Assembly: GCF_037120725.1 (NCBI RefSeq)
Contig: NZ_JBBAXC010000015.1
Coordinates: 46,675 to 110,674, forward strand
Direction: 5' to 3'
Length of the DNA: 64,000 nucleotides
Source of the DNA: Bacillus spongiae
GTDB lineage: Bacteria > Bacillota > Bacilli > Bacillales > Bacillaceae_K
Below the pieces are notes generated by a model that was not told the DNA's origin, did no database searches, and worked only from the letters and a program-made list of their open reading frames with translations. The first letter of the stretch is position 1. Each line of letters starts with the position of its first letter. The position numbers and the translations under genes were made by a program. Shown here one piece after another: positions 25,406-35,464 of the stretch.

Positions 25406-26692
25406 ACAAATAGTAGGGGGACTAGAAAAATCACAAATATTCCCTATAAAGGTGTTAAGAGGTGGCATTACATTAAGGTCTCTTATATCTAAATTGTCAT
25501 TACCAAATGCACGATTAAAAAAGACATCATTGCCGTTCGAGTCTGAGGTTAATAAAATACCAGTAAGATCATTATCATTTGCTTTATTCCCTTGAATTAA
25601 GTTTTCATTAGATACGTTTAGGAAGATCCCATTGTTTCCATTATCTAGGACGAAATTATCTAAAACCATATTGGTATCTGAATTGAGGGATAAGATAATC
25701 CCACTACTACCATTCCCATTCACCTTATTCCCTTTAATCGTATTACCGTTAGAAGTTGAGAGAAAAATTCCATCGCCTGTTTCGTTATTATTAGCTGTAT
25801 TCCCTTTCAAGACGTTGTCGTTAGAGGAGGTTAATAAAATCCCATCAACTCTATTAGCATTAACCGTGTTCCCTTTAAATTGGTTACGAACTGAATTGAC
25901 TAAACTTATTCCATGAACATCATTATCATTAACCGTGTTTTTTATAAATAGGTTGCTAAGTGAATTTTGTAAGCTAATACCATCCAATCCATTATCCATA
26001 ACTTGATTCCCTATAAGTGTGTTGTTAGTAGAGGTTTCTTCTATGCTGATCCCCTCATTTGTATTCCCTTTTACCTCATTTCCACCCATGACGTTGTTCA
26101 TGGATTCATTATTTATTAATATCCCTTGATCATTACCCTCTATGTTATTTTTTTTAATCATATTGATGTCTGAACTGGCTAAGAGAATTCCATCGTCACC
26201 GTTGTCTTTAATATGATTTCCTTTCACTATGTTCCTATTTGAAGTATCTATTAATACACCATCAAAACCATTGCCCCTAACGTCATTTTCCTTAATCATG
26301 TTGTGATTTGAATCAAAAATACGAATGGCAGTAGCAAAATTTTGAATAATAAAATTCTGTACGAGCACGTTAGAATTATTAATCTCTACTCCTACTCCTA
26401 ACATGTTAGTTCCATTGATAATAGGCTTTTCTTTCCCAATCCCAATCAGCTTTATATTATCCTTATCAATGGAGACCTCTTCAAAATATGGACCGCCGTC
26501 GGCTTTTACTAAGATAATATCGCCTTCCTCAGCTTCGGCCAAAGCAAGATTAATCCCATCAACATCATCAGGTACCACAATGGTCTTTGCATTAAAAATG
26601 ACTATTCCAATAATAGTGAAGACAGTTAAAAAGAAGAGAATAACAATCGCTATAAACAGCAACAATAAATTTTTTCGTGTTGAAACACCCAC
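25400..26692 (-). CDS. Membrane-anchored right-handed beta-helix protein (paralogue)
   Basis: The 430-residue protein has an N-terminal membrane helix (about 9-32), then a beta-helix start (NLALAEAEEGDIILVKADGG). About twelve near-regular repeats of 22-23 residues follow, of the form N-x-G-x-x-G-I-x-L-x-x-S-x-x-N-x-I-x-G-N. It ends with a two-Cys tail, GNICDFSSPPTICE, like the 22374 product. GTG 26692 follows GAGGTG by five bases. It is on the opposite strand to its relative and lacks the small membrane partner gene. It is likely an exported surface protein; ligand unknown. Confidence 0.85.
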   Translation of the reverse strand: MGVSTRKNLLLLFIAIVILFFLTVFTIIGIVIFNAKTIVVPDDVDGINLALAEAEEGDIILVKADGGPYFEEVSIDKDNIKLIGIGKEKPIINGTNMLGVGVEINNSNVLVQNFIIQNFATAIRIFDSNHNMIKENDVRGNGFDGVLIDTSNRNIVKGNHIKDNGDDGILLASSDINMIKKNNIEGNDQGILINNESMNNVMGGNEVKGNTNEGISIEETSTNNTLIGNQVMDNGLDGISLQNSLSNLFIKNTVNDNDVHGISLVNSVRNQFKGNTVNANRVDGILLTSSNDNVLKGNTANNNETGDGIFLSTSNGNTIKGNKVNGNGSSGIILSLNSDTNMVLDNFVLDNGNNGIFLNVSNENLIQGNKANDNDLTGILLTSDSNGNDVFFNRAFGNDNLDIRDLNVMPPLNTFIGNICDFSSPPTICE

Positions 26693-27278
26693 TTTTTCAC
26701 CTCACTTTTTACATACATTACACTCCTATACATTATGAAGAAAAATATTGTTACGTTCCTTTTAGTGAGAGGTATTCTGCTTTCATTTTTTGCTCAACAA
26801 ACAAACGCCTCTTCACAATCATGGAATTTTTTCCTATATTACATCCCACACCCTATTTTCCATTTTCGATTCGTCTATTGCCCTTACCGAACCCTCTTTA
26901 CTTTGAATGTTTACTTAAGTGTTTTCCTTTTCATCAAGATAACCATGTTGAGAATACTTTCCTTACAACTTACATTAAGAACCTTTTTGTGTGCGATTTG
27001 TTCGTCATTTTGTCTGTACAGATGTAGCTAAAAATTAATCAATGTCGTTCAAACAAAAGGGACAATTGAAAAAGAGAACGGATATTTAACCATAGCAACG
27101 AAATTGATTTGACATATTAACTATAAAATTTTACCTAAACGAGGAAGTTAAGATTTATTATTCAATTCATGTAATCATGAGAGGTCACCGAATGAATGAA
27201 TACCCATATCTTATATGTAATGAGGGTTTTTTAATGAATAAGTAGATTATTGATGAATCAAATTTAGAGGTGAATACA
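26693..27278. other. Intergenic region between divergent genes
   Basis: Overlapping plus-strand frames at 26677-27031 lack ribosome sites and look like chance. The one at 26735 begins with a signal-peptide-like run but has no supporting start site. No terminator or repeat is seen. Confidence 0.5.
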
Positions 27279-28622
27279 ATGGATAAAAAAACAAAATTAA
27301 CAGGAAAGGTAATTTATCCTAATGACCCTGGGTATGATCAAGCACGTATGAATTGGAATCCTTTTACTAACGCATTTCCCATCGTGTTTGTGTTTGCTCA
27401 GCAAATTGAAGATGTTTCTAATGCAGTAAAGTGGGGACGCGAGAATAATGTATCGATTCGGATGAGGAGTGGCAGACACTCACTAGCGAAGGATTTTTCA
27501 CAAGTAAACGGAGGAATGGTCATTGATGTTAGTCAAATGAGAACCATCCAACTGGATAAAGAAAATGGAACGGCTACGGTTGAAGCCGGAATCCGTGTAG
27601 GACCTCTTGTGAAGGCACTTGCTCAGAAGGGGGTATTAGCTCCTTTTGGAGACAGCCCAAACGTTGGAATAGGTGGAATCAGTACGGGTGGTGGAATAAC
27701 GGCTGTTCAGCGGACAACGGGTTTAATTTCAGACAATATTATAGCAGCCACGATTGTTGATGCAAATGGTGACGTTCTGACTGTTGATGAAGATAACAAT
27801 CCTGACCTATTATGGGCGATCCGAGGTGGTGGAGGCGGAAACTTTGGAATTATTACATCCTATACGTTTAAAGTCCGCTCAGCTCCTTTTCAAGTAGGGA
27901 TTTATGAAGTAATATGGCCGTGGGAACAATTAGAGGAAGTAATCGATGGTTGGCAACAATGGTCGCCAACTGTTGATGTAAGATTAGGTTCCGTTTTAGA
28001 GGTCTTTTCTGAAGAGAATGGATTACTAAGTTCAAGGGGGATTTTTTTAGGCGGAAAAACAGAGCTAGAAAAATTGATTGCTCCTCTAACTGCGATTGGA
28101 ACGCCTATCAAGGTTTTGGTTAAAGAGGTTACACTACTAGAAGCTATAGAGTTTTGGATTCCTAATGAACCGTTATTTGACGTCGAAAACTCTGCGTGGT
28201 CTTCTAGTTGGGTTGAGCTGTCCTTGCCTGATGAAGGACTTAACACCATTCGAGAATTCCTCGAAAATACAACAGGAACATCTAATTTCTTCTTCCTTAA
28301 TTCAGGTGGACAAATGAATAGTATCCCAACTAATCAGACTGCTTTCTTCTGGCGGAGTACAAAATATTATATGGAATGGAATGCTAAATGGACAAAGGAA
28401 TCAAAAGCTGAGAAAAACATTGAATTAGTTCAACAAACACGAACAGAACTTAGCCCATATGTAATCGGTTCGTATGTCAATGTACCAGATTTAGGACTAA
28501 AAAATTATGGTCAAGAATACTATGGTGATAACTTTGAACGACTTCAACAGGTCAAAGCAAAATATGATCCTGATAATATTTTTAATTTTGCCCAAAGTAT
28601 TCCTCCTGCTTCTTCTTGTTAA
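27279..28622 (+). CDS. FAD-binding oxidoreductase, berberine bridge enzyme type
   Basis: The 447-residue enzyme has an FAD-binding PCMH domain (about 30-205) and a C-terminal BBE motif (NYGQEYYGDNFERLQQVKAK then YDPDNIFNF). RSGRHSLAKDF carries the histidine that covalently binds FAD. The usual cysteine of bicovalent members is not present (GDSPNVGIGG), so a single link is expected. The substrate is probably a sugar or alcohol. B. subtilis relatives YgaK and YvdP (CotQ, a coat protein) share this form, so a spore coat role is possible. AGGTG lies six bases before ATG 27279. Confidence 0.88.
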   Translation: MDKKTKLTGKVIYPNDPGYDQARMNWNPFTNAFPIVFVFAQQIEDVSNAVKWGRENNVSIRMRSGRHSLAKDFSQVNGGMVIDVSQMRTIQLDKENGTATVEAGIRVGPLVKALAQKGVLAPFGDSPNVGIGGISTGGGITAVQRTTGLISDNIIAATIVDANGDVLTVDEDNNPDLLWAIRGGGGGNFGIITSYTFKVRSAPFQVGIYEVIWPWEQLEEVIDGWQQWSPTVDVRLGSVLEVFSEENGLLSSRGIFLGGKTELEKLIAPLTAIGTPIKVLVKEVTLLEAIEFWIPNEPLFDVENSAWSSSWVELSLPDEGLNTIREFLENTTGTSNFFFLNSGGQMNSIPTNQTAFFWRSTKYYMEWNAKWTKESKAEKNIELVQQTRTELSPYVIGSYVNVPDLGLKNYGQEYYGDNFERLQQVKAKYDPDNIFNFAQSIPPASSC

Positions 28623-28709
28623 AATCAAACATCAATAACAGTTTTTCCATAATAGGTAAAGAAGGAAGGACTCAAAATGATGTGATCCAATATGATAATA
28701 GACAGTATA

Positions 28710-28745
28710 ATCCATTTTGAATGATTTCAAAATGGATACTTTTTT
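28710..28745 (+). terminator. Terminator after FAD oxidoreductase gene
   Basis: ATCCATTTTGAA-TGAT-TTCAAAATGGAT followed by ACTTTTTT. The remaining sequence to 29043 shows only a two-copy GTGAAGGATAGAGA repeat near 28880. Confidence 0.85.
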
Positions 28746-29043
28746 CGCATATCTTAAACAGGAATAAGTGGGTTAAGGGTTTTTTTCGATTATGATTTTT
28801 TGTGGCATGTAGGTACATAAAGAAAAAAGGAATAGATGTTGCCTGTTCAAGTACAACCAAAAGGATAGGGTAGGCTGGTGAAGGATAGAGACGTGAAGGA
28901 TAGAGAAGAGGTAACCGTCCTAAAAATGAATGGGTGAATGAATTAAAGGCTCATAATCCATAATGAATAGTAAGTAATTAGCTTTTCAAAACCGTCATCA
29001 TCACGCTAAACAATTACTTATAGCGGTACGAGGGGGCATCTGC

Positions 29044-30435
29044 ATGAGTGAATTAAATCAATTACCTTCACCAGAAGGGTGTCGACTGTTATTTGATCAA
29101 ATGGACGATTTTGTTTATATAATCGAAAGAGCTGATTCTATTTATCAATGTTACTTTGCGAATGAGAAAGCGAATAGATGGTTTGGAGAACCGTTACGAG
29201 GCAAAACAGTGGAAGAAGTCTTTCCAAATGAAAGGGAAAGACGGATAGAGAAGCTATTTGATCATGTTTTTACTACTCAAAAGGCCCATACATATGAAGG
29301 TTCATGTTTTCATTATCATGCTGCTGAAATATCACTCTCACCGGTTATTGTAGAGGGGAAATGTCTCTATATCGTTGCCATCATTAGAAACCTTTCACCG
29401 CAACAACGTTTAGAAAAGGATGGCGATGAAGAGACGATCTATTCCATTCCTGCTGAAAGAAAACGGATTCCCGTAAACACTTCACTTCAACCAGATAGTA
29501 TGGAGAATCAAGATGACGACTCAGAGGTTCAACGACAAGCAGAATTGTATCGACTTATTACAGAAAATACTCATGATCTCATTATGATTACGAACAGAGA
29601 AGGGGAGATTTCTTATGCATCCTCTTCACATGAAAAGTTACTAGAGTATAATGTTACGCAGATGATTGGTCGAAACTGGAATGAATTTATCATGTCCACC
29701 TTTCGGGATGGATGGAATCAATATGTATTGAATGTGATAAATCATGAAGAAGATAGCCTTTTTGAGTGTTTACTCTCAACGTCTACTTTGAACGAGATAT
29801 GGATAGAAATGAAGGCAAATTTGATTTATAACCAACAAGGTACCATCGAGTCTATCGTATATGTTTCAAGAGAGATAACAGACCGTAAGAAGCTGGAACA
29901 AGAATTGAAATTCATGGCTTACCATGATAGTTTGACGAAACTTCCCAATCGACGGTACGTAAAAAGTGTATTTGAGGACATGAAAGAAAATGTAGATAAT
30001 GCCAATGCAAGTATGGCATTGTGTTATATTGATGGAGATAATTTTAAGAAGGTGAATGACCGTTATGGTCATGATGTTGGTGACGAATTTATTCGCCTAT
30101 TTGGTCAGACCATCAAACAGTCCATTCGAACAGCAGATATACTAGCCCGTTTAGGTGGTGACGAGTTCCTGCTTGTATTACCAAACCTTCAACAAGAGAA
30201 GGATATTCTTCAAGTAATCAAAAGGATTCAAAAGTATCTTTCTGAAGGATTTAAGATCGCAGGGCAACCCTTCTTTCCGACAAGTAGCATAGGGGTTTGT
30301 ATTTATCCAAACGATGGAACCGATTTAGATACATTAATGGTACAAGCAGATAAGGCTTTGTACCGAGCAAAGTCACTAGGAAAGAATCAAGTTGAATTTT
30401 ACAAAGAAATAGCTAACTATGGATTCGGAATCTGA
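29044..30435 (+). CDS. PAS-PAS-GGDEF diguanylate cyclase
   Basis: The 463-residue cytosolic protein has an N-terminal PAS-like domain (about 10-120), a PAS domain (about 165-285, YRLITENTHDLIMITNREGE) and a GGDEF domain (about 290-458). The active-site loop is intact, ARLGGDEFLLVLP. The inhibitory I-site RxxD is present five residues before it (R-T-A-D). It should make c-di-GMP with product feedback. DNxxK-type motif DGDNFKKVNDRYGHDVGD is normal. GAGGGGGC precedes the ATG. No membrane segment, so the signal is sensed inside the cell. Monocistronic. Confidence 0.93.
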   Translation: MSELNQLPSPEGCRLLFDQMDDFVYIIERADSIYQCYFANEKANRWFGEPLRGKTVEEVFPNERERRIEKLFDHVFTTQKAHTYEGSCFHYHAAEISLSPVIVEGKCLYIVAIIRNLSPQQRLEKDGDEETIYSIPAERKRIPVNTSLQPDSMENQDDDSEVQRQAELYRLITENTHDLIMITNREGEISYASSSHEKLLEYNVTQMIGRNWNEFIMSTFRDGWNQYVLNVINHEEDSLFECLLSTSTLNEIWIEMKANLIYNQQGTIESIVYVSREITDRKKLEQELKFMAYHDSLTKLPNRRYVKSVFEDMKENVDNANASMALCYIDGDNFKKVNDRYGHDVGDEFIRLFGQTIKQSIRTADILARLGGDEFLLVLPNLQQEKDILQVIKRIQKYLSEGFKIAGQPFFPTSSIGVCIYPNDGTDLDTLMVQADKALYRAKSLGKNQVEFYKEIANYGFGI

Positions 30436-30507
30436 GGAAAGCATATGTCTATTTATAAAATAAGGTGTATTCATTTAGTGCTTTTTTTGAAAAGGAAAAT
30501 GAAGTAA

Positions 30508-30546
30508 ATAATAATCTGCTCACTTATGAGCAGATTATTATTTTAT
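30508..30546 (+). terminator. Terminator after diguanylate cyclase gene
   Basis: AATAATCTGCTC-ACTTAT-GAGCAGATTATT followed by ATTTTAT. Nothing else clear to 30813. Confidence 0.85.
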
Positions 30547-30813
30547 CATGTAGTTTGTTGAATTAAGTAAATGATGATAGATATCGAAGTAATTATGCTA
30601 GTAAGATGAAAAGGAGAGAACACAATCTTTACCATTCAATATCCAATGGTCAGAATAAGTAGAACCTTCCTTTTTAAGTAAGGCTGTTTTCGTGTTGTTT
30701 TTGACTAAAATGGATGGGAAATAATTTTCTGATAAAATACAATTAACTGAAACTTTAAATGGTTTTCTTCGTCTAATTTGAATAGTAGTAAATGACGATT
30801 TGGAGGTTACAAA

Positions 30814-31263
30814 ATGAGAAAGATTATCCTGTTTTTATCTATAACATTATTGTCTGTTATTCTTTTTGGGTGCCAATCCGAAGAAAATCCTACTAAGAAA
30901 ACAGAACCAAATATATCTGACTTAAAATCAGAAGACAATGATAACTTAATAATAGAAGGTGAAATTGAAAAAATTAGTATTTCAAAGTCAAAAGGAGTCA
31001 ATCCAACGGTTTTTGAAGAAGATAAAGTTTTTGAAACATTTAAAAGTATATTTTCAGCAGCAATGAAAGAGCCGGGCGACGTGAATATCCTTAATCCTGA
31101 ATTTTATTTGGATGTCGTCTACACAAATGATAATCAGCAAAGTTTTCATTTGTGGTTAGGTGAAAAGGGACAAAAAAGTACCTTAATGAATACGGATGAA
31201 ACCACTACAATTTATACTGTTCCAAAAGAAATGACTGATAAGTTAATTGCGTTAGTTAAATAG
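30814..31263 (+). CDS. YhfM-like lipoprotein
   Basis: The 149-residue lipoprotein has the signal MRKIILFLSITLLSVILFGC with lipobox LFGC. The mature domain contains ISISKSKGVNPTVFEEDKVF, DVNILNPEFYLDVVYTNDNQ, SFHLWLGEKG and TIYTVPKEMTDKLIALVK. This resembles the YhfM domain of Bacillus lipoproteins with unknown function. TTGGAGGT lies six bases before the ATG. Monocistronic, with a weak terminator at 31267. Confidence 0.8.
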   Translation: MRKIILFLSITLLSVILFGCQSEENPTKKTEPNISDLKSEDNDNLIIEGEIEKISISKSKGVNPTVFEEDKVFETFKSIFSAAMKEPGDVNILNPEFYLDVVYTNDNQQSFHLWLGEKGQKSTLMNTDETTTIYTVPKEMTDKLIALVK

Positions 31264-31788
31264 AAATTAAAAGACCTTTTGTTTAATGTCTTTTATAATG
31301 GACTTCTTAGCATGAGAACTGTTGTGTTATTTGATTTTGACACGTCACGCTGAAATAAGCTTTCATTTCACTTATTTTCAAAGGATAAATGCTTGTCTAA
31401 TTCAAGCTTACCAGTTTAAGTAATCGTCTAACTACTTGTCGCAACTCCTTTAAAGCGGTAAATTCAAGACAAGTCAATAACCAACATTTAAACCGGTTTG
31501 CAATTTGAGAAATACATGCAAGATAATGTAATCATTTAACGCAATTGGAGTGACGACTTTTTAGGTGCATGGAAATAGTAGAGCTTTTGTCAAAGAGGAA
31601 AATGACCTAATTCGTATGGTCATTCCCCATTGTTTGTCTAAAATCTATAGGAAGTGAAATTAGGGGATAGGAATAAAATACATCGGGTAGGGTATTTTTT
31701 TCAATTAGAGGAAAATGAGAGGAGGGAGTTCTCTACAATCTATGAAATTATTACCATAAACTCAGGTAGTCATAGGTGCCAACCATTA
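31264..31788. other. Intergenic region with terminator
   Basis: AAAAGAC...GTCTTTT (31267-31296) ends the lipoprotein gene. A minus-strand stretch around 31430-31520 reads TCLEFTALKELRQVVRRLLK without stops and may be a decayed gene. TCGGGTAGGGT plus a T run at 31683 matches 24098. Confidence 0.4.
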
Positions 31789-33612
31789 TTAGTAATATTT
31801 CTGATAATAATGACTTAACGTTAATAAAGGGAAGATATCGCTATAGCTATGGTAATGAAAATAAGTTAGGTTGGGAAATCCTGTGCCTGTTGGATACGTA
31901 TAATTGATTGTATGGCTCATTAAACAGTCGATTCCTTTATTTATTTCGTCTGTAGGGTAATCATGGATAGCAATTAAACTGTCTAATGCCCAAGCTGTTT
32001 GCGTAATCGTACTGTAGGGAAGGTGAGTATATCGTCGCCTAATAGTAGAAGAACAGGATTCGCCCCATCCTCCATCCTGTTGTTGAATTGAGAGCAACCA
32101 ATTTTTCGCTTTTTGGATAGTTGGGTCGTCTTTATCAACACCGACGGCACATAATCCTGTAATAGCAGCCCATGTACCATAAATATAACAAACGCCCCAC
32201 TTTCCGTACCATGAACCATCCATTTCTTGTTCTTTCTTTAACCACTCGATGGCTTTTTGAATAAACAGATCATCCTTCGTATAATGTACATAATTCCCTA
32301 AAAATTCAAGTGTTCTACCGGTTAAATCAGCAGAGGAGGCATCCAATGCTCCTTCTTTCACATATTGGATAGGTAGCTTACCAATTAAAAAGTTGTCCAC
32401 ATTTTTCTCGAAAGCTGGCCAACCCCCGTCGTCATTTTGCATAGAGAGCACCCAATGTAATCCTCTTTGCCATTGGTTCATAATATTTGGGTTTTGTTTC
32501 GATTGTAAGTAGATTGCTCTGAGCACTGCCGTCGTATCATCAATGTCAGGGTTCTTTGTATTATTCTCAGAGAATCCCCATCCGCCTGGAGCAATATTGG
32601 GATTATGAATAGCCCAATCACTTTTCTCGGTTTGCTGATAGCGAATTAAATAATTTACAGATTGATCGATTACAGGATCATCACGTAGAACTCCTGCTTC
32701 TTGTAAACTATAGCTAAGTAAAGCAGTATCCCATATGGTTGAGGGCGCATTCTCTATATGTTTAAGACCGTTTAATTGACAAGCGTTTGCTTTGATCGAT
32801 GAGATGGCATTAAGAATAAGTGGATCAGATGGATCATGGTTAAGTGCTAATAAGCTATAAATCATTAAAAAAGTTGCTAACGTATAATTATAAAGAGTCC
32901 CATCTGGTTCTATCCTTTCAAGAATATATTTTTCTGTTTTAGATAAGGCACTTCTTTTAATCGGGTGGATAAACTTTCGCGAAGGTCGATAGGAAAGTAA
33001 TGTTTCTTTAACGTTCGATGAAGGGAGAATGAGGTGGGATAAATCTGGAGATGATTCCGCTCTGACAGGAGGTTTCACTGTATTTAAAATCATCATCGGA
33101 GCAAAATGAACTCTAGCATAGCAACTTAAATCAAAAAAATTTAAGGGGAAAGTTTGTGGGATGAAAATACTATAGATAGGGACGGGTAAACACCATTTAT
33201 ACTGACTATTAGCTGCTAACATTGCTTTAGCTAAAAAATGCGCATTATTTATTCCTCCCATTGAAAGAATTTGCTTTTCTGCTTTTTTCATATTTTCATC
33301 CGTTTGTTTAAAATATCCTGAAGAGAGGAGCGCATTATAGGCGGAGAGAGTAGAGGTTAAGTTTCCTGGGTTTTCATCTTCATACAATTTCCAGGCACCA
33401 TTGTCATCTTGTTGAGTATAAATATATTCGACGATATCTTGGATAAACGCTTCATCAGAATGGTCGATGGCTCTTAACGTCATGACGAAAAAAGAGTCAT
33501 ACAATACCCCGGGATCACTACATAAATACCAGGCACCATTTTCCGATTGTTTTTCTTTAATCACCTGTACACGTTTTTGGATCTCTTTTAACAAACGATT
33601 TTTATCAATCAA
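31789..33612 (-). CDS. sqhC: Squalene-hopene/sporulene cyclase
   Basis: The 607-residue terpene cyclase has the catalytic acid motif DIDD at 356-359 (NPDIDDTTAVLRA). Several QW repeats are visible (QDDNGAWKLY, QNDDGGWPAF, QEMDGSWYGKWG, QQDGGWGES). It folds as a monotopic double alpha-barrel on the membrane. In Bacillus, SqhC cyclises tetraprenyl-beta-curcumene to sporulenes in spores, while other bacteria make hopene. The start TTG 33612 follows AAAGGA. No tetraprenyl-curcumene synthase or squalene synthase lies nearby, so the natural substrate cannot be decided here. Confidence 0.92.
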   Translation of the reverse strand: MIDKNRLLKEIQKRVQVIKEKQSENGAWYLCSDPGVLYDSFFVMTLRAIDHSDEAFIQDIVEYIYTQQDDNGAWKLYEDENPGNLTSTLSAYNALLSSGYFKQTDENMKKAEKQILSMGGINNAHFLAKAMLAANSQYKWCLPVPIYSIFIPQTFPLNFFDLSCYARVHFAPMMILNTVKPPVRAESSPDLSHLILPSSNVKETLLSYRPSRKFIHPIKRSALSKTEKYILERIEPDGTLYNYTLATFLMIYSLLALNHDPSDPLILNAISSIKANACQLNGLKHIENAPSTIWDTALLSYSLQEAGVLRDDPVIDQSVNYLIRYQQTEKSDWAIHNPNIAPGGWGFSENNTKNPDIDDTTAVLRAIYLQSKQNPNIMNQWQRGLHWVLSMQNDDGGWPAFEKNVDNFLIGKLPIQYVKEGALDASSADLTGRTLEFLGNYVHYTKDDLFIQKAIEWLKKEQEMDGSWYGKWGVCYIYGTWAAITGLCAVGVDKDDPTIQKAKNWLLSIQQQDGGWGESCSSTIRRRYTHLPYSTITQTAWALDSLIAIHDYPTDEINKGIDCLMSHTINYTYPTGTGFPNLTYFHYHSYSDIFPLLTLSHYYQKYY

Positions 33613-33914
33613 ACCAAACCAATCCTTTACATAAGAGTGAACGATTCTTTTAAATAAGAATCGACATAAATAGGTAGTATTCTATTGCTACTACTACCAT
33701 CATATGAATCATGCTGAAAAGTGTTTTTCTTGAATGAACAATACGCAAAAAATCATCTTAATATAATGAATGTTCGTAAGCTAAAGGTAAAATGAAATTT
33801 GGAATAGTAATTAATTATTTGATAATACTGAAAATTAGTATGGTACAATAAAATAATTGAATGGAACAGGAAAAATATAATAAATGTCGAATGTAATTTC
33901 TTGAGGTGAAAAAT

Positions 33915-34757
33915 ATGAAAATCAAACAATTCGAAGATCCTAAAACGTTTAAGGATGAAGTCTATGATTATTTACTAAAAAATGAAGCAAAGAATAATTT
34001 GCCGATTGGTATTATTAATCAAATGCTTGAATATGATCGCTATCCAGATGCTTTCTTAGCAGCTGTTTATGAGGAAGAACTTATAGGGGTCTACGTGATG
34101 ACACCTCCCCATGCACTGATTCTAACTTGTACTAAAGGAAGAGAAATAGACGTTCATCAAAAAATGATTCACTACCTTCTCGAGAAAAAGATCTCTATTC
34201 CGGGAGTCGTAGCTGAAAAGAATTGTGCGATTCATTTTGCGGGGCAGTGGGAGCAGATTACAGGTAAACCGTTTCAGACGAAAATGCAACAAAGAATTTA
34301 TGATCTTCATCAAGTTACAGACATTCCGTTGTCAGAAGGAGAGTTTATTCTTGCTAATCGAAAAGATATAGACCTCGTTGCCAACTGGATTATAGGGTTT
34401 GTTGAGGATACAGGTGAAGGCGAAATCACTCCTGAAGACGCACAAAAACGAGCGGTGGAGATGATTGAGAAAGAGGAATCGGTATACTTGTGGAAAGTTG
34501 GCGGGGTTCCTGTGTCGATGGCAAGGAGAGCAAGACATACAGAAAAAGGTTGTAGTGTTAACTTTGTTTATACACCGGACGCCTATCGTAAAAAGGGTTA
34601 CGGTAGTTCAGTCGTAAAGTCGTTATCTTTGAAACTATTAGAGAAATACGATTTTTGCACGTTATATACTGATTTAAACTACCCAACCTCCAATAAAATA
34701 TATATGGAAATAGGCTATCAACCAGTATGTGACTCTGTCCATATTGAGTTTGCATAA
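33915..34757 (+). CDS. GNAT family N-acetyltransferase
   Basis: The 280-residue protein has a C-terminal GNAT domain. RKKGYGSSVVKSLSLKLLEK near residue 225 is the acetyl-CoA loop (motif A, R/Q-x-x-G-x-G/S), and CTLYTDLNYPTSNKIYMEIG YQPV-type motif B follows. The N-terminal ~130 residues resemble a second, degenerate GNAT-like domain. GAGGTG lies six bases before ATG 33915. It overlaps or abuts the MOSC gene, so they are co-transcribed. Substrate unknown. Confidence 0.85.
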   Translation: MKIKQFEDPKTFKDEVYDYLLKNEAKNNLPIGIINQMLEYDRYPDAFLAAVYEEELIGVYVMTPPHALILTCTKGREIDVHQKMIHYLLEKKISIPGVVAEKNCAIHFAGQWEQITGKPFQTKMQQRIYDLHQVTDIPLSEGEFILANRKDIDLVANWIIGFVEDTGEGEITPEDAQKRAVEMIEKEESVYLWKVGGVPVSMARRARHTEKGCSVNFVYTPDAYRKKGYGSSVVKSLSLKLLEKYDFCTLYTDLNYPTSNKIYMEIGYQPVCDSVHIEFA

Positions 34758-34764
34758 AGTGAAA

Positions 34765-35406
34765 ATGAACATTCATTCATTAGCCATCGGGCTACCGAAA
34801 CAGTTAACATATAAAAATCAAGCATACAAATCAGGAATCCAAAAAGAACCGGTAAAAGTACTGCAAGTAAGTAAACATGGAATCGTTGGGGATGATGTCG
34901 CTAACCATACATTCCATGGGGGTGTAGATAGAGTCATTTGTGCCTACCCTTTTGAGCATTATGCTTTTTGGAAATCGTATTTGGGACATTCTCTTGTCCT
35001 GCCTGCCTTCGGTGAAAATATGACACTGTGTGGTATGAGGGAACGGGACGTGATGATTGGCGACATCTATAAGGTGAGTGATTGTCTTTTACAAGTTTCA
35101 CAAGGAAGAATTCCTTGTGCGACGATTTCTAAGTTTAATCAATCGCCGAAATTATTACAGTATATTGTTGAAAAAGGCTACACAGGTTATTTTTTTCGTG
35201 TAGTAGAAGGAGGAGAGATAACTCTCCAATCGCCTATTGAATTAGTGGAACGTAAGGAAAATGAAATTAGTATATTACGTGCCAATCAAATTCTTTTTCA
35301 TGAAAATAACGATAAAAATGAGTTGCAACGCCTTCTTGACCAACCTGATCTTGCAGAGGATTGGAAGAAGAAGATTGAAGCGAAAATGAAAAAAATGTCG
35401 AATTAA
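34765..35406 (+). CDS. MOSC domain protein (YiiM type)
   Basis: The ~213-residue protein has the MOSC beta-barrel: GIVGDDVANHTFHGGVDRVI, AYPFEHYAFW, FGENMTLCGM, GDIYKVSD and VSQGRIPCATISKF. The conserved Cys (RIPCATI) is the predicted metal-sulfur or molybdenum cofactor ligand. The C-terminal ~45 residues form the 3-alpha domain. YiiM-type proteins detoxify N-hydroxylated bases. ATG 34765 is used; GTG 34759 is also possible, and neither has a clear ribosome site. Its start lies 8 bp after the GNAT stop, which suggests translational coupling. Confidence 0.87.
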   Translation: MNIHSLAIGLPKQLTYKNQAYKSGIQKEPVKVLQVSKHGIVGDDVANHTFHGGVDRVICAYPFEHYAFWKSYLGHSLVLPAFGENMTLCGMRERDVMIGDIYKVSDCLLQVSQGRIPCATISKFNQSPKLLQYIVEKGYTGYFFRVVEGGEITLQSPIELVERKENEISILRANQILFHENNDKNELQRLLDQPDLAEDWKKKIEAKMKKMSN

Positions 35407-35410
35407 GTTG

Positions 35411-35439
35411 TTGACAACGAAAAAAAAATGGTCTATGAT
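35411..35439 (+). promoter_or_regulatory. Sigma-A promoter of the trp operon
   Basis: TTGACA (35411), 17 bases, TATGAT (35434). It starts a ~630-nt leader with two T-boxes. Confidence 0.85.
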
Positions 35440-35464
35440 AAATACATCTTAAATCGGCATAACA

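Noticed and set aside
26677..27031. Overlapping plus-strand frames, one with a signal-like start (MKKNIVTFLL)
   Set aside because: No ribosome binding site, unusual Phe/Tyr/Cys-rich composition and mutual overlap; best explained as A/T-rich spacer.
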